This document shows positions 1 through 8,225 of a DNA stretch of 64,000 bases, piece by piece (the first letter of the stretch is position 1; each line of letters starts with the position of its first letter). A model generated the notes under the pieces. That model was not told where the DNA came from, searched no databases, and saw only the letters and a program-made list of their open reading frames with translations. The stretch is from assembly GCF_000328525.1 (NCBI RefSeq), contig NC_019964.1, positions 310,001 to 374,000 of the forward strand, written 5' to 3'. The stretch is from Halovivax ruber XH-70 (GTDB lineage Archaea > Halobacteriota > Halobacteria > Halobacteriales > Natrialbaceae). The position numbers were made by a program, and so were the translations under genes.

Positions 1-183
1 GGCGGCTAGCACCTGCCGGTCGATCTCGGCGGTCGATGCCTCGGTGTCGATCGCCGCACTGGTGATGGTGGGCCGATCCGCGACTCGCGGCGGGTAGTCA
101 CAGCTGTGCGAGACGCCGACCGGGTCGATCCCGAGAGCGGCGACCAGTTCCGTCGCGGAGGGGAGTGTCGTCACGACGCGCAT
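1..183 (-). CDS. BtuF-like cobalamin/siderophore substrate-binding protein, N-terminal fragment (cut by window edge)
   Basis: Only the first 61 codons are inside the window; the gene continues to the left. The protein opens MRVVTTLPSATELVAALG and continues through VGVSHSCDYPP. The LPSATE-VAALG motif is the usual start of BtuF/FepB-type periplasmic binding proteins (PF01497) that deliver vitamin B12 or an iron chelate to an ABC importer. There is no signal peptide before the motif. That is seen in a cytoplasmic-looking haloarchaeal subgroup, so the substrate and even the transport role are inferred. The ATG at 183 is the first start that includes the motif. Confidence 0.75.
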   Translation of the reverse strand, partial: MRVVTTLPSATELVAALGIDPVGVSHSCDYPPRVADRPTITSAAIDTEASTAEIDRQVLAA

Positions 184-264
184 ACGCGGCGATTCGTCGG
201 GTGGGTGGAAAGGCTCACGGGTCGTCGGCCGTCGCTTCGATCTGCGGTGTGATCGCGCCAACGC

Positions 265-1023
265 TCAGACTGGGACCCACGGCACGACCGCCACGGCGGT
301 GCCGACGAGTGCGAGGAAACAACCGAACGCGAGGGAGACGAGCCCGCTCTGCGTTCGCTCGTCGATCAGTTCGCGCTCGGGTCTGTTCGAGAGGACGAAC
401 TCGCCGGATTCCGTGGGTTCGTCGATCACGTAGTCCGCCCGGTCCCAACCGGCCGCCGTCTCTCGTACCGCCCCGAGCACGTAGCCGTCGTCGCCCGGTT
501 CGAGCACGCCCTCCGTGTAGCGTCTGCGCTCGCCGACGCTCACCGGTCCCATACTCCGCCGGTCGGGCAATTCGAGGTCGGATTCGGTCTCGACGTAGCG
601 TCGCACGGCAGCCGGCGGTTCGTCGTCGACGCCAACCTCGGTTTCGGTCCCCCTGAGGTCCAGTTCGCCCGCGGAGGAAAGATCGACCGGCACTTCGCCA
701 GTCCCGTCGTCGACGAGCAGCGACTCGGCCCACTCGTCCGTGAAGATCGTGTTCCACGAGCCGTCTTGCTGCTCTTCGACTTCGACGCTGACGGCCAGTG
801 CCTCGGTCGCCGAGATCGGCGCCTCCGTCGCGGTCGCGTCTTCGGCGGGACGAACGGTGCCCTTCACCTCGGCCGGTCCGGGCGTGAGATCCCGGACCGC
901 CGTCGTCTCGGTCTCGGCGATCACCTCGCCCTCGGCGCGCTCACCGTACCCGTGGTACATCGTGATGGCACCGGCGACGACGAAGACCAGCCCGAAAACC
1001 GAGAGAACCGCGTTCTCGAACAT
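265..1023 (-). CDS. Membrane protein with a GIDE/MULAN-like domain
   Basis: A 252-residue protein starting MFENAVLSVFGLV. It has one N-terminal membrane segment (about residues 5-27) followed by HGYGE, a soluble middle, and one C-terminal membrane segment (about 228-248). The middle region (LTPGPAEVKGTV, then W, then LLVDDGTGEVPVD) follows the pattern of the GIDE/BAM domain of MUL1-type proteins: PG..V.v.G, a central W, then a D-tGxv.V strand. No RING finger is present, so no ubiquitin-ligase activity is implied. The open frame continues upstream to 1338 but that part is Arg-rich and not protein-like, so the ATG at 1023 is used. The cellular role is unknown. Confidence 0.8.
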   Translation of the reverse strand: MFENAVLSVFGLVFVVAGAITMYHGYGERAEGEVIAETETTAVRDLTPGPAEVKGTVRPAEDATATEAPISATEALAVSVEVEEQQDGSWNTIFTDEWAESLLVDDGTGEVPVDLSSAGELDLRGTETEVGVDDEPPAAVRRYVETESDLELPDRRSMGPVSVGERRRYTEGVLEPGDDGYVLGAVRETAAGWDRADYVIDEPTESGEFVLSNRPERELIDERTQSGLVSLAFGCFLALVGTAVAVVPWVPV

Positions 1024-1235
1024 GCTCGCCTCTCGAAACCGGAACCGGAAGAAACCCGGTGGTGTAAAATCGCTATAGGGTTCTGCTGGCACGTTCGGTT
1101 CGGCCGGCGGGCAGAACAGGGGCCGTCCTGTCGCGACACGTGCGTCGAGGTCGATGGGGCGCCCTCGCGTGCGATAGCCGCATCTCGGGGCTGAACCGGC
1201 GCTTCCGCTTCGGCGAGCTCGCCGGCGCCTCCATG

Positions 1236-2507
1236 TTAGCCTTCGTCGGCGACGAGGGAGACGATCGTGGGGATCGCGTCTGCGTCTGCCGCTGCGCCGC
1301 GATATTGCAGCGCCGCACGATCGAGTTCGGCCTGCCACTGCTCACTATCGTCCGACCTGACGTTCTCACGGAGGCGGTCGAGCGATGAATCGGCCTGTTC
1401 GACGTTCTGGATCGCCTGTCGGAGCAAGTGTGCGCCGAGTGGGTCGGAACCGACCGCGTCGGCCGTCGCCGCGAGGCGGTCGCTGGCGGCTCGCTTCTCG
1501 GCGACGAGTTCCGCCGCGTCGTCGAGTAGTTCTGTGTCGACATCCCGAGAACCTCCCCAGCCGGGAACGTCGTCGAACTCGGCGAGCGTTTCGGCGACAG
1601 TGGCCCGCTCAGCCTGAATCAACACGACCAGTGCGACCCGACCGACGTCTCTGGCGTGGTCTGGTTGGCCGAGGTGGTCCATTTGGACCCCTCTCCACCG
1701 ATCGTAGGCCCGGGCGTACACATTGGGTTCGTACTCCCACTGGACCCCGTCGGTCGCCGACTCGATATGTTCGGCGAGTCGCTCGTCACAATCCTCGAGA
1801 GCCGCGGTCCGGTCGACCGCATCGTCGGTTGCGAGTCCCTCCCGAAACCACTCGGCGTTGTCCAACTCGAACCGGCCGATTTCGACCGTCTCCCACGTCA
1901 CGTCGTGACTGAACCGGTCGTCCGCCAGGTAGTCGGCTGCCCGGGAGTGATTCGACGCGGCGGTTGCCCAGCGCGAGTCGGCGTGACCAGCCTGAACGAC
2001 CGTGCCGGTGAGCGACTCGCCGGCGTACCGCGGGTCGACGGCGTCGAGGTCGTCACTGAGCGTCTCGTGGGCCGCCTCCAGTTCGTCGCTCGGTGGTTGG
2101 TCTTCGGTTTCGACGGGGTACCCGCGGGCCATCGCACTCGATGAAACCGCGAGCGTGTACTGTGTGAGGGCCTCGTGGCGAGCAGCTCCGTCGTCGACCT
2201 CGTCGGGAGCCTGTCCTGTGAGGTCCTCCGTCGCGTGTTCGAGGCGGTTCGAGCCTACTTCCGACTCCGGGAATTCGCGCTCGGTCGTTTCGACGTGCTC
2301 GCGGGCCCACGAGTAGGCGGCGTCGAGGTGGGCGTCGGTGACGGTCACGGGATTTGGCACGGTCGGGACGGTGACGTCGAGCGTCGTCTCGATCGCGTCG
2401 AGGTCGTCCCGCCGTCGGAGCCACCGACGCTGCCAGTAGGCGACGCCGGCCCCGCCGAGACCGACGCCACCCGCTACTTTGAGGACGGTCCGCCTGCTGG
2501 GGCGCAT
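1236..2507 (-). CDS. Exported or membrane-anchored protein with Tat-like N-terminus, unknown function
   Basis: A 423-residue protein beginning MRPSRRTVLKVAGGVGLGG, a twin-arginine followed by a hydrophobic stretch of about 20 residues that ends in WQRRWLRRR. There is no lipobox cysteine, and the basic cluster after the hydrophobic stretch suggests the segment stays as a membrane anchor. The rest is acidic, Ala-rich and probably helical, with two HE-rich or DR-rich stretches and no catalytic motif I recognise. It lies in the same direction as the winged-helix membrane protein at 2605-3666 and the GIDE-like gene at 265-1023, but gaps of 97 and 212 bp do not prove an operon. Confidence 0.75.
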   Translation of the reverse strand: MRPSRRTVLKVAGGVGLGGAGVAYWQRRWLRRRDDLDAIETTLDVTVPTVPNPVTVTDAHLDAAYSWAREHVETTEREFPESEVGSNRLEHATEDLTGQAPDEVDDGAARHEALTQYTLAVSSSAMARGYPVETEDQPPSDELEAAHETLSDDLDAVDPRYAGESLTGTVVQAGHADSRWATAASNHSRAADYLADDRFSHDVTWETVEIGRFELDNAEWFREGLATDDAVDRTAALEDCDERLAEHIESATDGVQWEYEPNVYARAYDRWRGVQMDHLGQPDHARDVGRVALVVLIQAERATVAETLAEFDDVPGWGGSRDVDTELLDDAAELVAEKRAASDRLAATADAVGSDPLGAHLLRQAIQNVEQADSSLDRLRENVRSDDSEQWQAELDRAALQYRGAAADADAIPTIVSLVADEG

Positions 2508-2604
2508 ACGTTAGTGGCGTATCACGACGACAGTAATTCTTGTCACTGGGCGCGATTTCACATATCGAGTATCGCCAGCCCACCCAACCCGACAGCCATC
2601 GTGA

Positions 2605-3666
2605 TCACTCGTCTTCGTCGGGCATCGAGACCAGGTTCTCTCGGCCCAGTTGTAGCTTTTCGATGACTCCTTCGTCCGCCAGCTCCCCGACGACGCGCGA
2701 CGTCTTCGAGGCGGACCAGTCACACTCCTCGGCGATCACCGCCTGTCGAATTCGGCCGCCATTGGCTTCGAGGAGGTCGAGGACGCGCTCTTCGTCCGTC
2801 AGCACCGGCTCGCGCTCCTCGACGTCACGCTCCTCACCAGCTGCGGGTGGTGACTCGCTCCGTTCAGCGGCTTCCTCGGCTGGAACGGGCGTCTCGTCGG
2901 AATCACTCGTGAGACGCCGGTAACTCACGATGCCACCAAGCCCGAGTACGACCACGAGGAGCCCACTGACGGCGATTCGAACGATCGTCCCGGCGATCGC
3001 GCCACCCTCGTCGGTCTGCCCGGTGTTCGCGATCGCCACGGTCGGATTGCCATCGGCGAAGTCCTGTCTGCCGGTCCACGTCACCATCCCACTTTCTCGA
3101 CGATCCGGAGCCGGATCGGTGTGGGCCACCTCGTAACCGTCGGGGGTGACTACCTGCAGCGTATCGCCGTCGGCGATGAAGAATCCACCCTGGAAGACGT
3201 CGCCGACGGTCACCTGACCGTTCTCGCTGGCGGCGAAATTCGTCCACGTGAACTCGTAGGTGACGACTCCCCAGCGCCGGGGTACCTCCTGGATACTCGT
3301 CGACGCGGTGAACGCCGTCGCCTGCATCCGGCGATCGGTCGCGTTTGCCGCGTTCGCGACGACGCCGCGCATCCGTGTGCGATACGGGTCGAGATATTGC
3401 GCTGTATCGTTCCTGAACCGGTCCTGAAACGCGGCGTACTCGGCTACGCGCTGGTCGGTGTCGAGGCGGGTCCGAATCTGGACCGTCCAGTGTGCGGACC
3501 CGTTCTCGGTTACCTCGATCCGCGTGACCGTGTTGTCGGTCTCGGGCTGGGATTGCTGGGCGACCGCAGCACCGGTGACGATCGGTGACAGTAGTCCACC
3601 GGCCAGGAGGCCGATGATGGCGACTGCAACGACCGCCCGTCTACCGGCGTCCGATGAGCCAGCCAT
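2605..3666 (-). CDS. Membrane-anchored protein: extracellular domain, one TM segment, cytoplasmic winged helix (DUF7345/DUF7343-like)
   Basis: A 353-residue protein. Residues about 8-34 form a signal or anchor segment (AVVAVAIIGLLAGGLLSP). An exported domain of about 210 residues follows, with a conserved-looking EVTENGSAHWTVQIRT start. A transmembrane helix (about 245-265, ISGLLVVVLG-type) comes next, then an acidic linker and a C-terminal winged helix (EERVLDLLEANGGRIRQAVIAEECDWSASKTSRVV, written here in pieces). This out-TM-in-wHTH layout occurs in many haloarchaeal genomes and suggests a one-protein membrane sensor that touches DNA or a partner inside. The ligand is unknown. Start chosen at ATG 3666 because a TATA element lies 27-34 bp upstream; the upstream in-frame extension is not protein-like. 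Confidence 0.8.
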   Translation of the reverse strand: MAGSSDAGRRAVVAVAIIGLLAGGLLSPIVTGAAVAQQSQPETDNTVTRIEVTENGSAHWTVQIRTRLDTDQRVAEYAAFQDRFRNDTAQYLDPYRTRMRGVVANAANATDRRMQATAFTASTSIQEVPRRWGVVTYEFTWTNFAASENGQVTVGDVFQGGFFIADGDTLQVVTPDGYEVAHTDPAPDRRESGMVTWTGRQDFADGNPTVAIANTGQTDEGGAIAGTIVRIAVSGLLVVVLGLGGIVSYRRLTSDSDETPVPAEEAAERSESPPAAGEERDVEEREPVLTDEERVLDLLEANGGRIRQAVIAEECDWSASKTSRVVGELADEGVIEKLQLGRENLVSMPDEDE

Positions 3667-3978
3667 TAGATACCCCACATTCCTACAGAAATCGTATAAG
3701 TCGTCTGTTTTCTCGATCCACCGTACGGGCCGAACGACACGGGGACTGTTGGTAGTGGTGTGAACGGGCCGCAACTGTCGGCGACCGAGCCCGTGGCCCG
3801 TTCCCGAATCCGACGATCGGAGGGGTGTGCTGCCTCTGAATGCGGTGTTTTACCGGCTGAAACGCCGGAAATTGGTCACCGCGACGCCGGACCGGAGATC
3901 CGTCGTCTTCGTGGGTCTCACTCGGGAAACCCACGGCGGTATCTGCGCGATCGTGGACCTCTCGGCTGATCTGTCGCG
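3667..3978. other. Non-coding gap of about 310 bp
   Basis: Lies between the membrane winged-helix gene and the stop of the acidic-tail gene. Apart from the TATA element at 3693-3700 nothing recognisable is present: no tRNA, no repeat, no coherent frame on either strand. Confidence 0.5.
3693..3700 (-). promoter_or_regulatory. TATA element for the membrane winged-helix gene
   Basis: Read on the minus strand the site is CTTATACG, 27-34 bp before the ATG at 3666. It would give a leaderless or nearly leaderless transcript, and it supports the chosen start. Confidence 0.55.
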
Positions 3979-4575
3979 TCAGTCGTCGGTCTCCTCCTCG
4001 TCATCGTCGTCCGCTTCTTCGTCGTCATCATCGTCCTCGCTCTCTTCGTCGTCTTCGTCATCTGCGTCGTCGTCCTCGTCCTGCTCATCATCAGCATCGT
4101 CGCCTTCGCTCTCCTCGTCGTCATCGTCCGCTTCTTCGCCGTCTGCGTCATCCTCGTTCTCTTCGTCGTCCTCGTCAGCTGCCACGTCGTCACGCTCGTA
4201 CTCGAATTCCTCTTCGACGAGGTACAGTGAGCCGTCGTCGATCACGTATTCGAGTTCACCCTCGAAGTCACTCCCCTCGATCTCGAGTTCGAGTTCCTCG
4301 TCTTCGTCAGTCTCGAAGGTGACCGTCCCGTTCGCGTCGGTCGTGGCTCCCTCCTCGTCGTCTGCGTGCACGCTGACGTTCTGGAGGGGCTCGCCGGCGT
4401 CGGTGACGACGACGGTGACCGTCCCGTTGTCGTACGTCGCGTGTGCGTCGACGTTCGTCACACCACTCGTGTCGCTGGCCATCGTCTGGGTACTGCCGCC
4501 AGTACCGGTGGCGGCGACGCCACCGATCGCGAGCAGTACCACGAACCCAACCGCGAGCAGTTTTGTGGAATCCAT
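3979..4575 (-). CDS. Secreted protein with a long Asp/Glu-only tail
   Basis: A 198-residue protein starting MDSTKLLAVGFVVLLAIGG, a Sec-type signal segment. A small domain of about 80 residues follows, predicted beta-rich (NVDAHATYDNGTVTVVVTD and GEPLQNVSVHADD), resembling a carboxypeptidase-regulatory or Ig-like fold. The last about 75 residues are almost only D and E with a few A, N, S and G. The tail is coded by GAC/GAT/GAG/GAA runs (3979-4190), which makes the DNA strongly repetitive. Divergent from 4861-5970, which has the same signal/domain/acidic-tail plan. Possible roles are cation binding or charge-based cell-surface function; this is inference. A TATA element at 4602-4608 fixes the start. 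Confidence 0.8.
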   Translation of the reverse strand: MDSTKLLAVGFVVLLAIGGVAATGTGGSTQTMASDTSGVTNVDAHATYDNGTVTVVVTDAGEPLQNVSVHADDEEGATTDANGTVTFETDEDEELELEIEGSDFEGELEYVIDDGSLYLVEEEFEYERDDVAADEDDEENEDDADGEEADDDDEESEGDDADDEQDEDDDADDEDDEESEDDDDDEEADDDDEEETDD

Positions 4576-4601
4576 TGCACTCTCGTCTCGAAACGGGGCG
4601 A

Positions 4602-4608
4602 CAATAAA
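4602..4608 (-). promoter_or_regulatory. TATA element of the leftward acidic-tail gene
   Basis: TTTATTG on the minus strand, 27-33 bp before ATG 4575. Transcript expected to be leaderless. Confidence 0.55.
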
Positions 4609-4667
4609 CCGGTCCGACGTTCGTACCGAGTTGCATCGTCGACACGACGGGATCCGTGCGGAGTCGC

Positions 4668-4697
4668 TGCAAACGTCTGCAACTGTCTCCAACTGCA
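4668..4697. repeat. Phased 10-bp repeat array A (CTGCAANNNN x3)
   Basis: Three consecutive 10-mers: CTGCAAACGT, CTGCAACTGT, CTCCAACTGC. The CAA core recurs exactly every 10 bp, so the sites would lie on one helix face. Located in the intergenic region between the divergent acidic-tail genes, about 93-122 bp before the leftward start codon. Candidate operator for a cooperatively binding regulator. Confidence 0.55.
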
Positions 4698-4778
4698 CCT
4701 CCATGTTCGATGCGAAGCGTCGGCACGCGGTGAGGGATCGGTGATGGTAGGTGCCCGATCGAATGGGCCGTTCGACCT

Positions 4779-4808
4779 GTGCAAGTGAGTGCAACCGTCC
4801 GCAAACGA
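4779..4808. repeat. Phased 10-bp repeat array B (GTGCAANNNN x3)
   Basis: Three consecutive 10-mers: GTGCAAGTGA, GTGCAACCGT, CCGCAAACGA, with GCAA at 4781, 4791 and 4801. The same period and core as array A, with its GCAA cores 111 bp downstream of those in A. It ends 18 bp before the TATA-like element at 4827-4833 of the rightward gene, a normal place for an activator or repressor site. Confidence 0.55.
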
Positions 4809-4826
4809 CGCCGACGGTCTCGTCCG

Positions 4827-4833
4827 TTTAAGG
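4827..4833 (+). promoter_or_regulatory. TATA-like element of the rightward acidic-tail gene
   Basis: TTTAAGG, 28-34 bp before ATG 4861. It supports ATG 4861 over the longer in-frame start at 4789, because the latter would lie upstream of the promoter. Confidence 0.5.
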
Positions 4834-4860
4834 GCTCCCGGGACGTCCTCATCGATACTG

Positions 4861-5970
4861 ATGAACGGAACCGCGCTCGTCTCTGTCGTTTTCGCGACCC
4901 TTCTCGTGGTCGGGATCGCCGTCCCGGCGGTGGCGCTCTCGACCGATGCTGGCGAGCCCTCGTCGAGTTCGCTGGACGGCACGACCGTCGCACCAGCCCA
5001 GTCCGCGCCGAACAGTTCGAGCGTGAACGTCACGACCGGGCCGCAGCTCTCGACGGTCATCGAGGTTTCTGCCGACGACGTACAGTCCGACGTCGAGGAC
5101 ACGGCCTTCGAGATCTCGTTCGAGGACGCGGACGAAGCGACGCGGGCCGACGCGCTCGCCGACCGGGCGGCGGCCCTCCGTGATCGGGCCGAGGCTATCG
5201 ACGAAGACTACGCGGACGCGACCGCCGCCTACGAGGACGGCGACCTCGGAAAGGCTGCGTACACTCAGCGGCTCGCGACCCTGAACGCCCGCGCGTCCAA
5301 CGTCCTCGACAGTCACAGGCAGTTCCGACAGCGGGTCGCGACGGTCTCTCCGTCCGCGCTCAGCGCCGCCGAGGTCGATCGGTCCGCGCTCAACCAGTCG
5401 ATCGAGGCCCTGAACACGGTCACCGGCACCGGCGCCACGGCGCTCCTGGCACAGTTCACCGCCGAGTCGACCGGTGAGATCGAACTCGAAACGGACAACG
5501 GACTCTCGATCGAGGTCGAGAGCGAGGACGGCGAGCGCTCTCGCGAGTTCGAGCGCCCGCGCGACGACAACGACGACCGAACGGTGGCCCAGTCAGCAGC
5601 CCTCGAAACGGCCCGCGACGCACTGTCGCCAGTCGAGGATGGGAACTGGACCCTCACCAGTTCGGAGATCGACGACGGCAGCGCCTACGAGTTCGAGTTC
5701 GAACTCCTGGACGCCGCCACCCTGACTGGTGACGCCGAAATCGCCGTCGACGGGTCGACTGGGGACGTGTTCTCCCTCGAGGAAGAGATCGAACCCCGTG
5801 ACGACGAAGCCGACGATGACGAGGACGCAGACGATGAAGACGACGACGCGGATGACGAGGACGAAAACGACGAGGACGAGAACGACGCAGAGGACGATGA
5901 GGACGACGCAGATGAGGAAGACGACGATGCGGACGATGACGGCGACGCGGACGACGAAGACGACGACTGA
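4861..5970 (+). CDS. Secreted DUF7096-like protein with Asp/Glu tail
   Basis: A 369-residue protein. MNGTALVSVVFATLLVVGIAVPAVA is the signal region. A mainly helical ectodomain follows (about 60-240) with DALADRAAALRDRAEAIDEDY and QSIEALNTVTGTGATALLAQF. Then comes a PepSY-like strand-rich piece (DGNWTLTSSEIDDGSAYEFEF, with GDVFSLEEEI). The last about 55 residues are nearly pure D/E/A/N. This matches what I know as the haloarchaeal DUF7096 family, but the family name is from memory. The start is set by the TATA element; the frame from 4789 to 4860 is upstream of the promoter. It probably sits at the cell surface. The tail and the shared divergent regulatory region tie it to 3979-4575. Confidence 0.8.
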   Translation: MNGTALVSVVFATLLVVGIAVPAVALSTDAGEPSSSSLDGTTVAPAQSAPNSSSVNVTTGPQLSTVIEVSADDVQSDVEDTAFEISFEDADEATRADALADRAAALRDRAEAIDEDYADATAAYEDGDLGKAAYTQRLATLNARASNVLDSHRQFRQRVATVSPSALSAAEVDRSALNQSIEALNTVTGTGATALLAQFTAESTGEIELETDNGLSIEVESEDGERSREFERPRDDNDDRTVAQSAALETARDALSPVEDGNWTLTSSEIDDGSAYEFEFELLDAATLTGDAEIAVDGSTGDVFSLEEEIEPRDDEADDDEDADDEDDDADDEDENDEDENDAEDDEDDADEEDDDADDDGDADDEDDD

Positions 5971-6094
5971 CGCAGCCGAGAAGGAGTGATTCTGAAGCGG
6001 CTGATGAGGCCGAACAGGCCACTCGATCGCTATGGGGTGCTGGTGGACGATTAATACGTGGTGACCCGTACGGAGCCCAGAGAGAGAATTCCGC

Positions 6095-6457
6095 ATGTCC
6101 GAGCCAGAAACCGTCGACGGCTACATCGCCGACGCGGACGAAGCCGCCCGCCCGACGCTCAGAGAACTCCGCGAGCTCGTCACTTCGACCGTGCCGGAAG
6201 CGGAGGAGGGAATCAGCTACAACGTCCCGTTCTACCGCTTCCACGGCACCCACGTCGGCATCACCGCGTTCACGAATCACGCGACCTTCGGGATCGGCGC
6301 GGACGCACTCGGGAGCGACGACCGCGACCGGCTCGAAGCGATGGGGTACGACACCGGCAAGGAGACCATCCAGATCGGGTACGAGCAGGACGTGCCGACC
6401 GCGGAGCTGACGGAGCTGCTGGCGGCGAAAGCCGAGGCGGCCAGAAACGCGGAGTGA
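6095..6457 (+). CDS. DUF1801 family protein (YdhG/iron-chaperone Fra-like fold)
   Basis: 120 residues: VDGYIADADEAARPTLREL, then VTSTVPEAEEGISYNVPFY, then HVGITAFTNHATFGIG, then GYDTGKETIQIGYEQDVP. The Y-I-x11-L-x2-LR start, the E-x-IsYn-P-fy core and the final GKxTIxi segment are the DUF1801 (PF08818) pattern; the length is typical. Bacterial relatives have been linked to iron handling (Fra/YdhG), but function in archaea is not established. Stands alone between the acidic-tail gene and the GNAT gene. Confidence 0.85.
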   Translation: MSEPETVDGYIADADEAARPTLRELRELVTSTVPEAEEGISYNVPFYRFHGTHVGITAFTNHATFGIGADALGSDDRDRLEAMGYDTGKETIQIGYEQDVPTAELTELLAAKAEAARNAE

Positions 6458-6706
6458 GCCGGACCGGCAGTCGGTGCCGTTGGGTCACTGTGCGCCGTGA
6501 CTCCCTCGGGATGGCGTCTCTGTGCGCATCGCGTCGCGACGCTCGCAGGCGGCGACGAACTGTGGAGCCGGTGTCGGAACTGATTTGCTGACCACAGCTG
6601 CTGGATTCAGCGGCGGGACATCGTTCGGCGGCCCACCCCCGATAACCACCCGCTCGGCCGGTGTGGTGGCTCACTACTGATTACGCTCGATTGCGAGTAG
6701 GGTGCT

Positions 6707-7300
6707 ATGTTCCCCGAACGTATCGAGACCGAGCGCCTCCGACTCGACCGGATTTCCCACGACACTGTCGACGTGTTTGCCCTTCACGAGTTCTACAGCG
6801 ACGGAGCGGACGTCGACGAGATGTTCGAGTACTGGGATTCGTCGCCGCACGAGACGGTTAAAGAGACGCACGACTACGTCGACGAGGCCGAGCGGTCGTG
6901 GGACGAGGGAGACGGAGCGAAGTACGTTATTCGTCCGACGGACGGGGAAGACGGCGCGGGCGTCATCGCCGGAACGACGGGATTGTATCCGCACTGGGAC
7001 AAACGGCTCGCCAACCTCGGAATCATCCTCGGGACGCGATTCTGGGGGCGCGGATACGCCGGTGAACGAGCCGATGCGATCCTCGCCGTCGCGTTCGATC
7101 GGCTCGACTTGGAACTCGTCGTCGCCGCGCACATCGACGGCAACGAAAAGTCACGAAAGGCGATCGAAACGTACGTCGACCGGTACGACGGTCGGTACGA
7201 GGGCCGACTTCGGAACTGGCTGCCGCTGGCTGATACCGTCGCCGACGTGCACAGATACACCATCTCCCGAGACGAGTACGTCGCGGCGACCGACCGGTAA
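6707..7300 (+). CDS. GNAT acetyltransferase, RimJ/RimL type
   Basis: 197 residues beginning with ETERLRLDRIS, the normal opening of RimJ/RimL N-acetyltransferases (PF13302). The acetyl-CoA-binding motif A appears as LGIILGTRFWGRGYAGE (about 105-121), followed by AFDRLDLELVVAAHIDGNEKS, the Asn-x-Ser helix that packs on CoA. The acceptor is unknown; relatives modify ribosomal protein N-termini, antibiotics or small amines. It is the last strongly GC-rich gene before the AT-richer accessory stretch that begins near 7301. Confidence 0.88.
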   Translation: MFPERIETERLRLDRISHDTVDVFALHEFYSDGADVDEMFEYWDSSPHETVKETHDYVDEAERSWDEGDGAKYVIRPTDGEDGAGVIAGTTGLYPHWDKRLANLGIILGTRFWGRGYAGERADAILAVAFDRLDLELVVAAHIDGNEKSRKAIETYVDRYDGRYEGRLRNWLPLADTVADVHRYTISRDEYVAATDR

Positions 7301-7767
7301 GCGGCTCACCCGTTGTGACCGGCCCGACACCCTCCCCTGGAAATGTTCGGTGTAGCATCCACGCCGCGTATCCGGTCGTCAGCCATCCTCGACCGTGTTG
7401 CGTCCATGGGCGGAACGGCCAGCCAAATTGTTCGTGCGCACTTCCGGAGACTAGCCCAATACTTTCTTCCACCCATCCGATAATTATATTGCACTTCACA
7501 TTGGAGTACTGAACGGAAGTCACGCGCTCCAACGAGTGTACGGGGACAGCCGCTTGCGGAAATGTCCCGGGTGTTTGGGCCACCCGAGACGTGGCTTCCA
7601 AATCCCGCTGAGAGATTTGTCCACCATGATACGAAACCCACCATCGAGACAAAAAGGTCTCGCACAGCAGTGGCATCGGCAGCCGAAGCGCTACCCGGCA
7701 TTCGTCTGGGATTGGAAACTCGCCGAGGATCTCGTCCTGCGACTCGGCAATTTGAAGGTGAACTGAG
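7301..7767. other. Gene-poor segment, start of the less GC-rich accessory stretch
   Basis: No frame on either strand looks like a protein over its length, and base composition drops (for example the AT-rich run around 7480-7510). A plus-strand frame from about 7590 to 7766 has even base use but no recognisable domain. It may be a decayed coding remnant. Confidence 0.45.
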
Positions 7768-7995
7768 ATGGGTCGCTACGACTACGACGAGCCCCGGCCG
7801 GACGATCCGTGTCCGCGCTGCGGGCAGGACCTGGCGACGACGTACTCGGCGTCCGTTCGGGCGGTCCACGAAGGGCCGCTGTCGGAGCGGTACGCGGATT
7901 CGGAAAAACGACTGTGCGTGGACTGCATCGCGGCGATCGGGCTACTGGAGTTCGATATGGGGCGGGTGACTGGGGGTGATCCGGAGTCGGTTTGA
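7768..7995 (+). CDS. Small zinc-finger protein
   Basis: 75 residues. DDPCPRCGQDL at the N-terminus and KRLCVDCIAAIG near residue 50 make a CPxCG...CxxC pair that could hold one zinc ion. This CPxCG type is frequent among haloarchaeal small proteins, many of which affect growth or stress when deleted. Function here is not known. The start codon directly follows a short open stretch (TGA-gATG), and no TATA element is obvious. Confidence 0.65.
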   Translation: MGRYDYDEPRPDDPCPRCGQDLATTYSASVRAVHEGPLSERYADSEKRLCVDCIAAIGLLEFDMGRVTGGDPESV

Positions 7996-8225
7996 GGACT
8001 ACCAGCCGCTTGGCGCTGTTGAATTCCTCCGCAAGTGAGAGCTTTTGACTCAGGTGCGGTCAATACAGCGGAATGCGGTAACACATTGGCTGACTACCTA
8101 TCGCTTATTGGATACTTGCGGCGTGTGAGGTACAGAGGATGAGTTCAGCACGACGTCCCTATTTGTTTCATGCCGGAATCGGTGAACTATCCTCACACTA
8201 CACGTGCGTATTGAACGGTGGATGA

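Noticed and set aside
3980-4190. Repeat array resembling a CRISPR or microsatellite
   Set aside because: The repeats are GAC/GAG/GAA codons of an Asp/Glu tail in frame with a signal-peptide gene. There are no spacers and no constant repeat length.
5800-5970. Second array of GAC/GAG-type repeats
   Set aside because: It is in frame as the acidic tail of 4861-5970, so it is coding sequence rather than an independent repeat element.
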